Origin: Lautropia sp. SCN 69-89
GTDB taxonomy: Bacteria; Pseudomonadota; Gammaproteobacteria; Burkholderiales; Burkholderiaceae_E
Assembly: GCA_001724855.1 (NCBI GenBank)
Contig: MEED01000019.1
Coordinates: 1-64,000, forward strand
Length of the DNA stretch: 64,000 nucleotides
Direction of reading: 5' to 3'
Shown here: positions 8,288 through 16,988 of the stretch, one piece after another
How positions within the stretch are numbered: the stretch's first letter is position 1
How the letters are laid out: the number at the start of each line of letters is the position of its first letter
Notes under the pieces: generated by a model
What the model was told of the DNA's origin: nothing
Database searches by the model: none
Seen by the model: the letters and a program-made list of their open reading frames with translations, nothing else
Made by a program: the position numbers and the translations under genes

Positions 8288-9511
8288 TCAGCTCAGCCAG
8301 ACCGACTCGGGTCCGGCGTCGTACGACGCGGCGTTGCGCACGAATTCGTAGATCCGCCCGGGCGGCACGTTCACGCCGCCGACACCGGCGAGCAGCCCGC
8401 GGATCGTCGGCGCATCGGGCATTCCGTAGAGCGCCGAGCGCAACTCCTGGTGCAGCACGCCCCCGCAGCCCGGCGAATAGTTGCGGTCGAGGACGATCGC
8501 CTCGGCGACGCCCGCGAGCGCAGCGCGCAGCGCGGCGACGGGCAACGGCCGGAACAGCCGCACTTTCAGCAATCCGACCGCGACGCCTGCGTCGCGCATC
8601 GCGTCGACCGCGTCGCGCGCGGTGCCGCACATGCTGCCCATCGTCACCAGCACCGTGCGCGCGCCGTCGCAGCGGTAGCGCTCGACGATGCCCCAGCTGC
8701 GGCCGGTGAGCCGCGCCCATTCGCGATCGACGTCGACCGCGAGCTGCGGCACCTTCGCCATCGCCTCGGCGAGATCGCGCCGATGCCGCGCGAACATCTC
8801 CTGCGTGACCACGTTGCCCCACGACTCGACCTGCGCCGGGTCGATGCGGTGCGGCGGCGCGTATTCGGGCAGGTAGGCGTCGACCAGTTCCTGCGCCGGC
8901 ACCTTCACCGGCTCCAGCGCATGCGAGACGTAGAACGCGTCGTGGCTCACCATGGCCGGAACCAGCACGGCCTCGGCAATGCGAAACGCCTGGATCACGC
9001 TGTCGAGCGATTCCTGCGCACTCTCGCTGTAGAGCTGGATCCACCCGGTGTCGCGCTGCGCGAGGCTGTCGGTCTGGTCGGGCCAGAACGCCCACGGCGA
9101 CGCGACCGTCCGATTCACGTTGGCCACCACGATCGGCGCGCGCGCGCCGCTGGCGTAGTGCAGCACCTCGTGCATCAGCAGCAGGCCCTGCGAGGCGGTC
9201 GCGGTGAACACGCGCACGCCGGCGAGCGAGGCCGGAATGCACGAGGCCATCACCGAGTGCTCCGACTCGGGCGTGATGATCTCGGCGTCGAATTCGCCGG
9301 CTGCCTCGAACTCGGTGAGCTTCTCCAGGATCGGTGTCTGCGGGGTGATCGGATAGCCGGGCGCGAACTTCGGCCGCGCGAGCTTCGCGGCCCACGCCAC
9401 CGCGTGATTGCCGGTGAGCAGCATCGTGCGCTCGCGTGCCGGCGCATCGACCGGATCGGATGCAACGCCTGCGGCGCGCTCGGCTGCCGGCTGCGACAGG
9501 ACCTTGCTCAT
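8288..9511 (-). CDS. 2-oxoacid:acceptor oxidoreductase, alpha subunit
   Basis: The 407-residue alpha subunit (PorA type) forms the active site together with beta. It shows [32 protein letters not shown], a glutamate-bearing [35 protein letters not shown], and [26 protein letters not shown], all of the Por N-domain. The domain [25 protein letters not shown] tail follows. Its ATG (9511) overlaps the stop of the flavoprotein gene as ATGA, and GAGGTGA precedes it, so translation is coupled. Subunit order and size (about 44 kDa) resemble PadG of the phenylglyoxylate:acceptor oxidoreductase of denitrifying aromatic degraders, but pyruvate-type enzymes are equally compatible. Confidence 0.9.
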   Translation of the reverse strand: MSKVLSQPAAERAAGVASDPVDAPARERTMLLTGNHAVAWAAKLARPKFAPGYPITPQTPILEKLTEFEAAGEFDAEIITPESEHSVMASCIPASLAGVRVFTATASQGLLLMHEVLHYASGARAPIVVANVNRTVASPWAFWPDQTDSLAQRDTGWIQLYSESAQESLDSVIQAFRIAEAVLVPAMVSHDAFYVSHALEPVKVPAQELVDAYLPEYAPPHRIDPAQVESWGNVVTQEMFARHRRDLAEAMAKVPQLAVDVDREWARLTGRSWGIVERYRCDGARTVLVTMGSMCGTARDAVDAMRDAGVAVGLLKVRLFRPLPVAALRAALAGVAEAIVLDRNYSPGCGGVLHQELRSALYGMPDAPTIRGLLAGVGGVNVPPGRIYEFVRNAASYDAGPESVWLS

Positions 9512-11229
9512 TTCACCTCCTCGGTCATCTCCATCGAGCCGGTCGGGCACTCGCGCACGCAGATCCCGCAGCCTTTGCAGTAATTGCCGTCGACCTCGTA
9601 GCCGCCGTCGGGCAGGCGGCGGATCGCGAGGTCGGGACAGTAGTGGAAGCAGTTGTCGCACGAGATGCAGGTGCCGCACGAGAAGCAGCGCTGCGCTTCG
9701 TCGAGCGCGCGCTCGACGTCGAAGCCGAGCTGCACCTCGGCATCGCCGAGGCGCTCGCCGACCGGCAGCCGTGCTTCGGGTGCGCGCGACGCCTGCGGGT
9801 AGTAGAAGATGGCGATCGCATCGAGCGGAACGAGCTGCTGCACGTCGACGCCCAGGCCGGGCAGGCGCGCACCCGCGAGCCGCTCGCCGATCGCAGCCTC
9901 GGCGCCGTGGTTCGGCCCGGAGGTTCGCGCGGCCTTCTCCGACAGTTCGCGATCGATCGCGATTGCCGCGCGCTTGCCCATGCCGATCGCCTCGGTGACG
10001 AAGCGCGCCATGCTCGCGACGTCGCCGCCGGCCCAGACGCCTGGCGCCCCGGTGGTTTGCAGCGCATCGACGCGCAGCAATGCGCCCTGGGCCGGCACCG
10101 ACTGCGCGAACGGTGCGAGCTCGGGGTCCTGCCCGATCGACGGGACGATCGCGTCGGCCTCGAGCCGGAACTCGCTGCCGGCGATCGGCTCGATGCGAAA
10201 GCGTCCGCGCTCGGCGCCCGCGACGAAATTCACGCGCACGCATTCGAGCACGGCGCGGCCCTCTTCGGCGAAGGCGCGCACCAGCGACGCGCCGTCGACG
10301 AGCCGCACGCCTTCCTCGAGCGCCTCCTCGACCTCGGCGCGCTGCGCCGGCATCTGCTCGCGCGATTCGAGCGCGAGCATCGTGACCTCGTGCCCGGCGC
10401 GTCGCGCGCTGCGCGCGACGTCGATCGCCGCGCTGCCGCCGCCGATGACGACGATGGCCCTGCCCAGGGCAGGCGCATGGCCGGCGTTCGCCTGCGCGAG
10501 CCACGCCGCGCCATCGACGACCCACGGCTGGCCGTAGTCGAGTTGCGGCAGCCGCTTCGGGCGCCGGGCGCCGGCCGCCACGTACACCGCGTCGAAGGAC
10601 TCACGCAGCCGCGCGAAGGCCTGCGGCGAATCGATCGTCTCGCCGCAGCGCATCTCGACGCCGAGTGCGAGGATGCGGGCGATCTCGCCGTCGAGCACGT
10701 CGCGCGGCAACCGGTAGGCGGGGATCCCGTCGCGCATCAGGCCGCCAGGCTGCGGCTGCGCCTCGAAGACCGTGACCGCATAGCCGCGGCGCCGCAGGTG
10801 GTAGGCGGCCGACAGCCCCGAGGGTCCGCCGCCGACGATCGCCACGCGCTCGCTTCGCTCGGCGACCGGCGCCGGATACGACCAGCCTTGCGCCAGGCCC
10901 AGGTCGCCCACCTGCCGTTCGAGCTTGCAGATCGACAACGCTTCGTCGTAACCCTGCCGGTTGCACGCCGTTTCGCAGGGGTGATGACAGACGCGACCGG
11001 CCACCGCCGGGAACGGGTTGTTGCGCGTGAGGATCTCCCAGGCGCCGCGGAAGTCGCGCTCGCGCGCGCGGCCGATCCAGTGCGCAATGTCGCCGTTCAC
11101 CGGGCACGCGGCGTGACACGGCGAAGGCGCGCTCACGTGGCGCGGCAATCTCGCGCGCCAGGTGCCGGTCTTGAAGACCTCGGTGCTGCCGGTCGTCCAG
11201 GCGGTCGGGGGCAGGTTTCGTGCGTTCAT
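9508..11229 (-). CDS. GltD-like FAD/NAD(P) oxidoreductase fused to a 2x[4Fe-4S] ferredoxin domain (delta/epsilon subunit)
   Basis: A 573-residue fusion. Residues 1-120 form a GltD/DPYD-type Fe-S domain with cysteines at 38, 42, 81, 85, 89 and 101. From about 128 a FAD-binding Rossmann domain follows (VAIVGGGPSGLSAAYHL), then an inner NAD(P) domain (AIVVIGGGSAAIDVARSA) and the FAD-closing GVWAGGDVASMARFVTEAI. The last 75 or so residues are a ferredoxin domain with two cluster motifs, CFSCGTCISCDNCFHYCP and CKGCGICVRECP. In Por/Pad enzymes the delta ferredoxin and the NAD(P) diaphorase are usually separate chains; here they are one. This suggests electrons pass straight from the 2-oxoacid to NAD(P)+. 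Start and stop overlap both neighbours as ATGA, so the stoichiometry is coupled. Confidence 0.9.
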   Translation of the reverse strand: MNARNLPPTAWTTGSTEVFKTGTWRARLPRHVSAPSPCHAACPVNGDIAHWIGRARERDFRGAWEILTRNNPFPAVAGRVCHHPCETACNRQGYDEALSICKLERQVGDLGLAQGWSYPAPVAERSERVAIVGGGPSGLSAAYHLRRRGYAVTVFEAQPQPGGLMRDGIPAYRLPRDVLDGEIARILALGVEMRCGETIDSPQAFARLRESFDAVYVAAGARRPKRLPQLDYGQPWVVDGAAWLAQANAGHAPALGRAIVVIGGGSAAIDVARSARRAGHEVTMLALESREQMPAQRAEVEEALEEGVRLVDGASLVRAFAEEGRAVLECVRVNFVAGAERGRFRIEPIAGSEFRLEADAIVPSIGQDPELAPFAQSVPAQGALLRVDALQTTGAPGVWAGGDVASMARFVTEAIGMGKRAAIAIDRELSEKAARTSGPNHGAEAAIGERLAGARLPGLGVDVQQLVPLDAIAIFYYPQASRAPEARLPVGERLGDAEVQLGFDVERALDEAQRCFSCGTCISCDNCFHYCPDLAIRRLPDGGYEVDGNYCKGCGICVRECPTGSMEMTEEVK

Positions 11230-11783
11230 GCCGCGCTCCGCTGCAGTTGCGCATCGACGCAGCGCCAGCCTTCCTCGCCGGCGGCGGCGTTCGCTTCCTT
11301 CTGCTTGGGCGCTTCCTCGATCAGCGTGCGCTGCAGCCCCTCGAGCGACGGCTCGCCGATGGCGCGCGCCATCGCACCGAGCAGCACCGAGTTGACGATG
11401 CGCCCCAGCCCGTGGCGGCGCGCGATCGAGATCGCGTCGACCGCGACGACGCGCCGCCCCGGCAGCAGCGCCGCGAAGTGCTGCGCCGACTGCGCGGAGT
11501 TCACGACGATCAGCGTGTGCGGCGCGGCGCTGGCCAGGAGCCTGCCCTCGAGCAGGCTCGCGTCGAAGCACAGGATCGCGTCGGCTGTCTCGATGTCGCA
11601 GCGCACGCGAATCGGCTTGTCGTCGACGCGGATGTACGAGCTGACCGGCGTTCCGCGCCTTGCGCCGCCGTAGCTCGCGAAGCTCTGCACCTGCCGGCCC
11701 TCGGCGAAGAACGCCGTGGCAAGCAGGTTGCCGGCGGTCTGCGCGCCTTGCCCGCCGCGCCCCTGGACGATGATCTGCAGCAC
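11226..11783 (-). CDS. 2-oxoacid:acceptor oxidoreductase, gamma subunit
   Basis: A 185-residue PorG-type subunit and the first gene of the four-gene cluster. It starts with LQIIVQGRGGQGAQTAGNLLA, then SFASYGGARRGTPVSSYIRVDDKPIR, and later VDAISIARRHGLGRIVNSVLLGAMAR, all family hallmarks. I use the GTG at 11783, which follows a GAGGAGG ribosome site at ideal spacing; no ATG fits. The stop overlaps the flavoprotein ATG. The subunit completes the enzyme together with alpha, beta and the fused redox chain. Confidence 0.9.
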   Translation of the reverse strand: MLQIIVQGRGGQGAQTAGNLLATAFFAEGRQVQSFASYGGARRGTPVSSYIRVDDKPIRVRCDIETADAILCFDASLLEGRLLASAAPHTLIVVNSAQSAQHFAALLPGRRVVAVDAISIARRHGLGRIVNSVLLGAMARAIGEPSLEGLQRTLIEEAPKQKEANAAAGEEGWRCVDAQLQRSAA

Positions 11784-11818
11784 GATGCCTCCTCGACCGG
11801 CTTGCGCGCCCACTGGCG

Positions 11819-11837
11819 CGTCGATACCCGATCGACG
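11819..11837. repeat. Inverted repeat CGTCGAT-n5-ATCGACG upstream of the oxidoreductase operon
   Basis: A perfect seven-base inverted repeat with a five-base spacer (ACCCG), centred 45 bases upstream of the GTG start of the gamma-subunit gene. Position and symmetry suit an operator for a dimeric regulator, or an mRNA hairpin in the 5' leader. No regulator gene is adjacent. Confidence 0.4.
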
Positions 11838-11884
11838 ACTACATCGCTTGCGCGGCGCGGCGTCATTGATCTGCCGCAAGAAGC

Positions 11885-12106
11885 TCAGTGAGCGCCGTGG
11901 ACGATCGCGCCGGCGGCCAGCCGGTAGACGGTGCTGCAGTAGGGGCATTGCGCCGCTTCGCCGTGCGTCACGTCGAGGTAGACGCGCGGGTGCGAGGACC
12001 ACAGCGGCATCTTCGGGTTCGGGCAATGCGCCGGCAGGTCGGCGGCGTCGAGTTCGACGAGACCGCGCGCCGCCTGGCCCGCGGCGCGCGTGGGGGAGTC
12101 GCTCAT
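11885..12106 (-). CDS. zf-CHCC zinc-finger domain protein
   Basis: A 73-residue protein with the zf-CHCC pattern: Cys28, His39, Cys54, Cys57 (HCPNP...SSHPRVYLDV...AAQCPYCSTVYRL). It is the bacterial relative of the mitochondrial complex I subunit NDUFS6, and in bacteria its role is not settled. The ATG at 12106 gives the usual length. It sits 23 bases downstream of ilvE on the same strand, the arrangement seen in other Burkholderiales. Confidence 0.9.
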   Translation of the reverse strand: MSDSPTRAAGQAARGLVELDAADLPAHCPNPKMPLWSSHPRVYLDVTHGEAAQCPYCSTVYRLAAGAIVHGAH

Positions 12107-12129
12107 CGCGTGGTTTCCTTCGCGCAGCG

Positions 12130-13050
12130 TCAGACGGGAGTGAGCCACTTCGTGTAGCGCTCGTTGCGCCCGCTCACCACGTCGAAGAACACCGACTGCA
12201 GCTTGCCGGTGACCGGGCCGCGGCTCCCGTCGCCGATCTGGCGATCGTCGAGTTCGCGGATCGGCGTGATCTCGGCGGCGGTGCCGCTGAAGAAGGCTTC
12301 GTCGGCGCAGTACATCTCGTCGCGGGTGATGCGCTTCTCGCGCACCTCGATGCCGAGGTCGCGGGCCATGGTGATCACCGAGTCGCGGGTGATGCCGTCC
12401 AGGCACGACGCGAGGTCGGGCGTGTACAGGATGCCGTTGCGCACGATGAAGACGTTCTCGCCGGCGCCCTCGGAGACGTAGCCCTCGGTGTCGAGCAGCA
12501 GCGCCTCGTCGTAACCTTGCGCAGTGACTTCCTGGTTGGCGAGGATCGAGTTGATGTAGTAGCCGCTCGCCTTGGCGCGCACCAGCGAGACGTTGACATG
12601 GTGGCGCGAATACGAGGAGGTCTTCACGCGGATGCCCTTGGTGAGGCCTTCCTCGCCGAGGTATGCGCCCCAGGACCAGGCAGCGACCGCGACGTGGATC
12701 GTGTTGCCGCGCGGCGAGACGCCGAGCTTTTCGGAGCCGATCCAGGCGATCGGCCGCAGGTAGCACGACTCGAGCCCGTTGGCGCGCACCACGTCTTTCT
12801 GTGCCTGCACGATCTCGTCGAACGAGTACGGCAGCTTCATCTGGAAGATCTTCGCCGAATTGAACAGCCGGCGCGTGTGCTCGGGCAGCCGGAACACCGC
12901 GGTGCCCGACGGTGTCTTGTAGGCGCGTACGCCCTCGAATACCCCCATCCCGTAGTGCAGCGTGTGGGTGAGCACGTGGATCCTGGCGTCGCGCCAATCG
13001 ACCATCTTGCCGTCGAGCCAGATCTGACCGTCGCGGTCCGCCATCGACAT
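12130..13050 (-). CDS. ilvE: Branched-chain amino acid aminotransferase IlvE
   Basis: A PLP enzyme that makes valine, leucine and isoleucine from their 2-oxoacids with glutamate, in the cytoplasm. The 306-residue protein has the full class IV aminotransferase pattern: IWLDGKMVDWRDARIHVLTHTLHYGMGVFEGVRAY, YLRPIAWIGSEKLGV, the PLP-binding lysine at residue 160 in VRAKASGYYINSILANQEV, and LDTEGYVSEGAGENVFIV. A second in-frame ATG lies two codons in (13044). Upstream on the same strand a TAGAAT box (13089-13084) with a weak TTAGCG 17 bases before it may be its promoter. Confidence 0.95.
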   Translation of the reverse strand: MSMADRDGQIWLDGKMVDWRDARIHVLTHTLHYGMGVFEGVRAYKTPSGTAVFRLPEHTRRLFNSAKIFQMKLPYSFDEIVQAQKDVVRANGLESCYLRPIAWIGSEKLGVSPRGNTIHVAVAAWSWGAYLGEEGLTKGIRVKTSSYSRHHVNVSLVRAKASGYYINSILANQEVTAQGYDEALLLDTEGYVSEGAGENVFIVRNGILYTPDLASCLDGITRDSVITMARDLGIEVREKRITRDEMYCADEAFFSGTAAEITPIRELDDRQIGDGSRGPVTGKLQSVFFDVVSGRNERYTKWLTPV

Positions 13051-13124
13051 GGAAATTCTCCCGTTTGCGCGCGAAAACCACCCATTCTAGCGAACGCGCC
13101 GCCGGGCGCTAAACTGCGGCCCTC

Positions 13125-14364
13125 ATGTACGCCACGCTGCGCTTCCAGATGGGCCTGCTGACGCTGATGCAGGCGCTCTTGCTCACCAACAACGTCACGC
13201 TGATCGCGGTCAATGGCCTGGCGGGCCTGCAACTGGCCGACAACAAGCTGTTCGCGACCTTTCCGGTCACCGGCTACGTGCTGGGCGGCGCGGTCTGGGC
13301 GATGCCGGCGGCGGCGTTCATGCGGCGCTACGGCCGGCGCGCCGGCTACACCGCCGGCTCGCTGGCGGCGATGGCGGGCGCGGTGCTCGCCTGGCACGCG
13401 ATGACGATTGGCAGCCTGGCGCTGCTGTGCACCGCGACCTTCGTCTGCGGGCTGTACAACGCGTTCGGCGCGAGCCTGCGCTTCGCCGCGGCCGACGTCG
13501 CAGACACCTACCGTCCCGACTTCCGCGCGCGTGCCATCTCGCTGGTGCTCACGGGCGGCATTGCCGGCGGCGTCATCGGGCCCGAGGTGTCGAAGTGGTC
13601 GCGCGAGTGGTTGCCGACGCAATTCGCCGGCACCTACCTGACGCTGGTCGGGTTCGCGCTCGCTTCGCTGCTGCTCGCGCAACTGCTGCGCCTGGAGGCG
13701 TCGCGCCAGGCCGGGGCGGCAGGCCCGGCGCGCCCGCTCGCCGCTCGCCTACGGCGTGATGAACCTGCTGATGGTGGCCACGCCGCTGGCGATGGAGGTC
13801 TGCCGCCACCCGTATTCGGCGGCCGCGCTGGTGATCGAGTGGCACGTGATCGGCATGTTCGCGCCCGGGTTCTTCACGGGCTCGCTGATCGGCCGCTTCG
13901 GCGTGCTTCCGGTGATCGTGGCCGGCTGCCTGCTGATGCTGGGCTGCGTGGCGATCGCGTTGTCGGGCGTCGAACTGATGCACTTCGTCTCCGCGCTGAT
14001 CCTGCTCGGCATCGGCTGGAACTTCATGTACACCGGCGCCTCGACGCTGCTGACCAGCACCTACCGGCCGAGCGAGAGGAACAAGGTGCAGGGCTTCATG
14101 GACCTGTGCGTGTTCACCGTGATGATCACCAGCTCGGCTTCGTCCGGCGCGCTGCTGTTCGTGAACGGCTGGTCGATCCTGAACCTGATGTCGCTGCCGT
14201 TCCTGCTGGCCGTGCTCGGCGCGGTCGCGTGGCTGGCACGGCAGGGCTGCCCACCCGGCTTTGCCGCTACCGCAGCACCGCCTCCCACAGTGCCGTCACC
14301 GCCTCGCGCTCGGTCGCGACGGCCGCCGGTGCGACCCGCGCGTACGGCGCGTCGTCGAGCTTGA
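13125..14364 (+). pseudogene. MFS transporter, frame broken in the middle
   Basis: A 12-helix major facilitator. Residues 1 to about 203 give helices 1-6 (LFATFPVTGYVLGGAVWAMP; AAFMRRYGRRAGYTAG). The rest is in another frame from about 13744 (LAYGVMNLLMVATPLAM, then EWHVIGMFAPGFFTGSLIGRFG). The join near 13725-13750 lies at a repeated GCTCGCC and, compared with the family, lacks about 20 residues of the helix 6-7 loop and the start of helix 7. So it looks like a deletion of some 60 bases with a frame change. The tail also runs about 98 bases into the convergent glnE gene without the usual stop, so a second fault near 14240-14270 is possible. Substrate is unknown. Some relatives are annotated as riboflavin or organic-acid carriers. 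Confidence 0.8.
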
Positions 14365-16945
14365 GCTGGTGCTGTAACCTGCGGTAGCGCCGATAGGCGT
14401 CGGCGCAGCGGGTCGCCAGTCCCGCGTCGATCAGCCCGCAGGCGGCCGCGCGTCCGAGCAGCGCGATGTTGCCGGCGTTGTCGAGCAGGGTGGGGTGGTC
14501 GCACGAGAGGCCGAGCACGAGGTACTGCACCAGGAACTCGATGTCGACCATGCCGCCGCGGTCGTGCTTGAGGTCGAACAGTTCGCTGCGGTTCGGATGG
14601 CCTTCGTGCATCTTGCGGCGCATCGCGATCACCGCGTCGCGAAGGCTCGCCAGGTCGCGACGCTGCGACAGTGCGGCGCGGCGGATCGCCTCGAAGCGCT
14701 CGCCGATCGCGCGGTCGCCGGCCGAGAAGCGCGCACGCGTGAGTGCCTGGTGCTCCCAGACCCAGGCCGACTCGCGCTGGTAGGCGTCGAAAGCCGACAG
14801 CTTCGAGACCAGCATGCCGGCCGCGCCGTTCGGCCGCAGTCGCAGGTCGATCTCGAACAGCAGGCCCGCGGCGGTGCGCGCCGACAGCCAGCCCGACAGC
14901 CGCTGGGCCAGCAGCGCATAGGCCTCCGGCGCGCGCTCGTCGTCGTCGTCGTACAGGAAGACCAGGTCGAGGTCGGAGGTATATCCCAGCTCCTTGCCGC
15001 CGAGGCGGCCATAGGCCACCGCGGCGAAGCGCGGCGTGTCGCGAAAGCGCAGCCTGAGCGTTGCCCAGACCAGCTCGATCGCCAGCCCCAGCACGCGGTC
15101 GGCCAGCTCGCTCAGGTGGTCGGAGACGCGCTCGACGGTGAGCCGCCCGGCGAGGTCCTGCGTCATCAGCCGGAACACCTGCGCGTGATGGGCCTCGCGG
15201 ACGATGTCCATCTGCCGCTCGACATCGGGTTCGCCGTCGTGCCGCGCGGCGTCGACGCGTTCGCGCAGCTGCTGGCTCCAGCTCTCGTAGTCGGGCTGCT
15301 CGAGCAGCTCGTCGTCGAGCAACTCGTCGAGCACCACCGGGTGCTGCATCAGGTAGTCCGCTGGCCACTTCGCCCAGTCGAGGATGCGCAGCACGCGGCC
15401 GAAGGCCTCGGGGTACTTGCCGAGCAGTGTCACGTAAGCCGGGCGCCGGCAGACGGTGTCGAGCAGGTCGACCAGCCGGACCAGTCCGGCGTTGCCGACG
15501 CGCTTCTGCACCGCGGTCGCCAGCAATCGCTCGATGGACGCGCGGGTCTCCGGACGCGCCGCACCGTAGCGCGGGCCGGCACGAAATGCATCGAAACGGC
15601 GGCGCACCTCGGCGTCGAGCCCGTTCTCGCCGGCCTCGCCCTCGGCCGCGGGCTGCTCGCCGCTGTCCTCGGGAGCGAGCAGGCGGTCGAAGACCCGCGC
15701 GACCTGCTCGGTGCCGCTGGCGATCGCGTGGTCGAATTCGTCGCGCGTCATGCGCAGCATCGCTGCTGCCTCGTCGCGTTCGATTCCGTCGTTGGGCAGG
15801 CGGTGCGTCTGTGCATCCTCGCGGTACTGCAGCGCGTGCTCGGTGCGGCGCAGCAGCCGGTAGGCCTGCACCAGCGCCTGCGACTCCTCGGCGGGCAACA
15901 GGCCGCGATCGACCAGCGTCGCCAGTGTCTCGACCGTGCTGCGGCTGCGCAGCGCGGGGTCGCGGCCGCCGCGCACGATCTGGAAGAGTTGAGCGATGAA
16001 CTCGATCTCGCGGATGCCGCCGCGGCCGAGCTTGACGTCGATCGCGCCCGGGTCGCGCGCGGTGCGCCGCGCCACCTCGCCGCGGATCTTCGCGTGCAGA
16101 TCGCGCAGCGCGGCGAAGGCTTCGTAGTCCATGTACCGGCGGAAGACGAACGGCGTGACGACGCGCTCGAGCGCGGACTCGTCGTCGCGGCGCGTCGCCT
16201 CGCCCGCGAGGCCGGAGTCGGCGATCACGCGGCCCTTCAGCCACGCGAAGCGCTCCCACTCGCGGCCCTGCGCGTAGAAGTACTGTTCGAGCATGCCCAG
16301 CGAAACCACCAGCGGGCCCGAGTCGCCATTCGGGCGCAGCCGCGTGTCGACGCGGAACACGAAGCCGTCGGCGGTGTACTCGGCCAGCAACTCGATCGCG
16401 CGGCGCGCGAGCCGGTGCATCCACTCGCTGCTGGCGAGGCGCCCGTGGCCCGCGGCAGCGTCGGTGCCCTCGGTTTCGCCGTCTTCGCGATAGACGAAGA
16501 CCAGGTCCAGGTCGGACGACACGTTCAGCTCGTTGCCGCCGACCTTGCCCATGCCGACCGCGAGGAGATCCTGCGGGCGTCCCTGACGGTCGAGCGGCCG
16601 GCCGTGGCGGGCGGCGAGTTCGGCGGCGGCGCTGCGCAGCGCGGCGGCGGTGGCGAACGCGGCGAACGTGGTCATCGCCGTGCAGACCTCTTCGAGCGGC
16701 GCGACGCCGCCCAGGTCGCGCTCCATCAGTGCCAGCAGCAGCCAGGTGCGTGCGCGTCGCAGCGTGGCGCCGGTGTCGCCGGGTACGTCGACTTCGGCGG
16801 CGAGCCGGGCAATCGCCGCGCCGTCGACCGGCTGGCGCGCGAGCGCGGCGAGCCGGGCCCGCGCCGCGTCTTCGCCGAGGGTCGCCGACAACGACCGCAG
16901 CGCCCGCCGGAACCACGCGGAATGCTGCTCGCCGTGGAATTGCAT
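14267..16945 (-). CDS. glnE: Bifunctional glutamine synthetase adenylyltransferase/deadenylase GlnE
   Basis: GlnE adds and removes AMP on glutamine synthetase in response to PII, tuning nitrogen assimilation. The 892-residue protein carries two nucleotidyltransferase domains. The N-terminal (deadenylase) copy is GMGKVGGNELNVSSDLDLVF with catalytic aspartates at 145 and 147. The C-terminal (adenylylase) copy is AYGRLGGKELGYTSDLDLVFLYDDD at about 640-665. Between them lie KLGRGGIREIEFI and the helical GlnD/PII-type regulatory region; a second KHDRGGMVDIEFLVQYL follows. E. coli GlnE has 946 residues, the difference being a shorter N-terminus. It diverges from yhdP with 43 bases between starts, the usual Burkholderiales order. 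Confidence 0.97.
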   Translation of the reverse strand: MQFHGEQHSAWFRRALRSLSATLGEDAARARLAALARQPVDGAAIARLAAEVDVPGDTGATLRRARTWLLLALMERDLGGVAPLEEVCTAMTTFAAFATAAALRSAAAELAARHGRPLDRQGRPQDLLAVGMGKVGGNELNVSSDLDLVFVYREDGETEGTDAAAGHGRLASSEWMHRLARRAIELLAEYTADGFVFRVDTRLRPNGDSGPLVVSLGMLEQYFYAQGREWERFAWLKGRVIADSGLAGEATRRDDESALERVVTPFVFRRYMDYEAFAALRDLHAKIRGEVARRTARDPGAIDVKLGRGGIREIEFIAQLFQIVRGGRDPALRSRSTVETLATLVDRGLLPAEESQALVQAYRLLRRTEHALQYREDAQTHRLPNDGIERDEAAAMLRMTRDEFDHAIASGTEQVARVFDRLLAPEDSGEQPAAEGEAGENGLDAEVRRRFDAFRAGPRYGAARPETRASIERLLATAVQKRVGNAGLVRLVDLLDTVCRRPAYVTLLGKYPEAFGRVLRILDWAKWPADYLMQHPVVLDELLDDELLEQPDYESWSQQLRERVDAARHDGEPDVERQMDIVREAHHAQVFRLMTQDLAGRLTVERVSDHLSELADRVLGLAIELVWATLRLRFRDTPRFAAVAYGRLGGKELGYTSDLDLVFLYDDDDERAPEAYALLAQRLSGWLSARTAAGLLFEIDLRLRPNGAAGMLVSKLSAFDAYQRESAWVWEHQALTRARFSAGDRAIGERFEAIRRAALSQRRDLASLRDAVIAMRRKMHEGHPNRSELFDLKHDRGGMVDIEFLVQYLVLGLSCDHPTLLDNAGNIALLGRAAACGLIDAGLATRCADAYRRYRRLQHQLKLDDAPYARVAPAAVATEREAVTALWEAVLR

Positions 16946-16988
16946 GGTGGCCGGTCCGAAAGGTTATGCTTGGCCGGGATTGTCGCTC

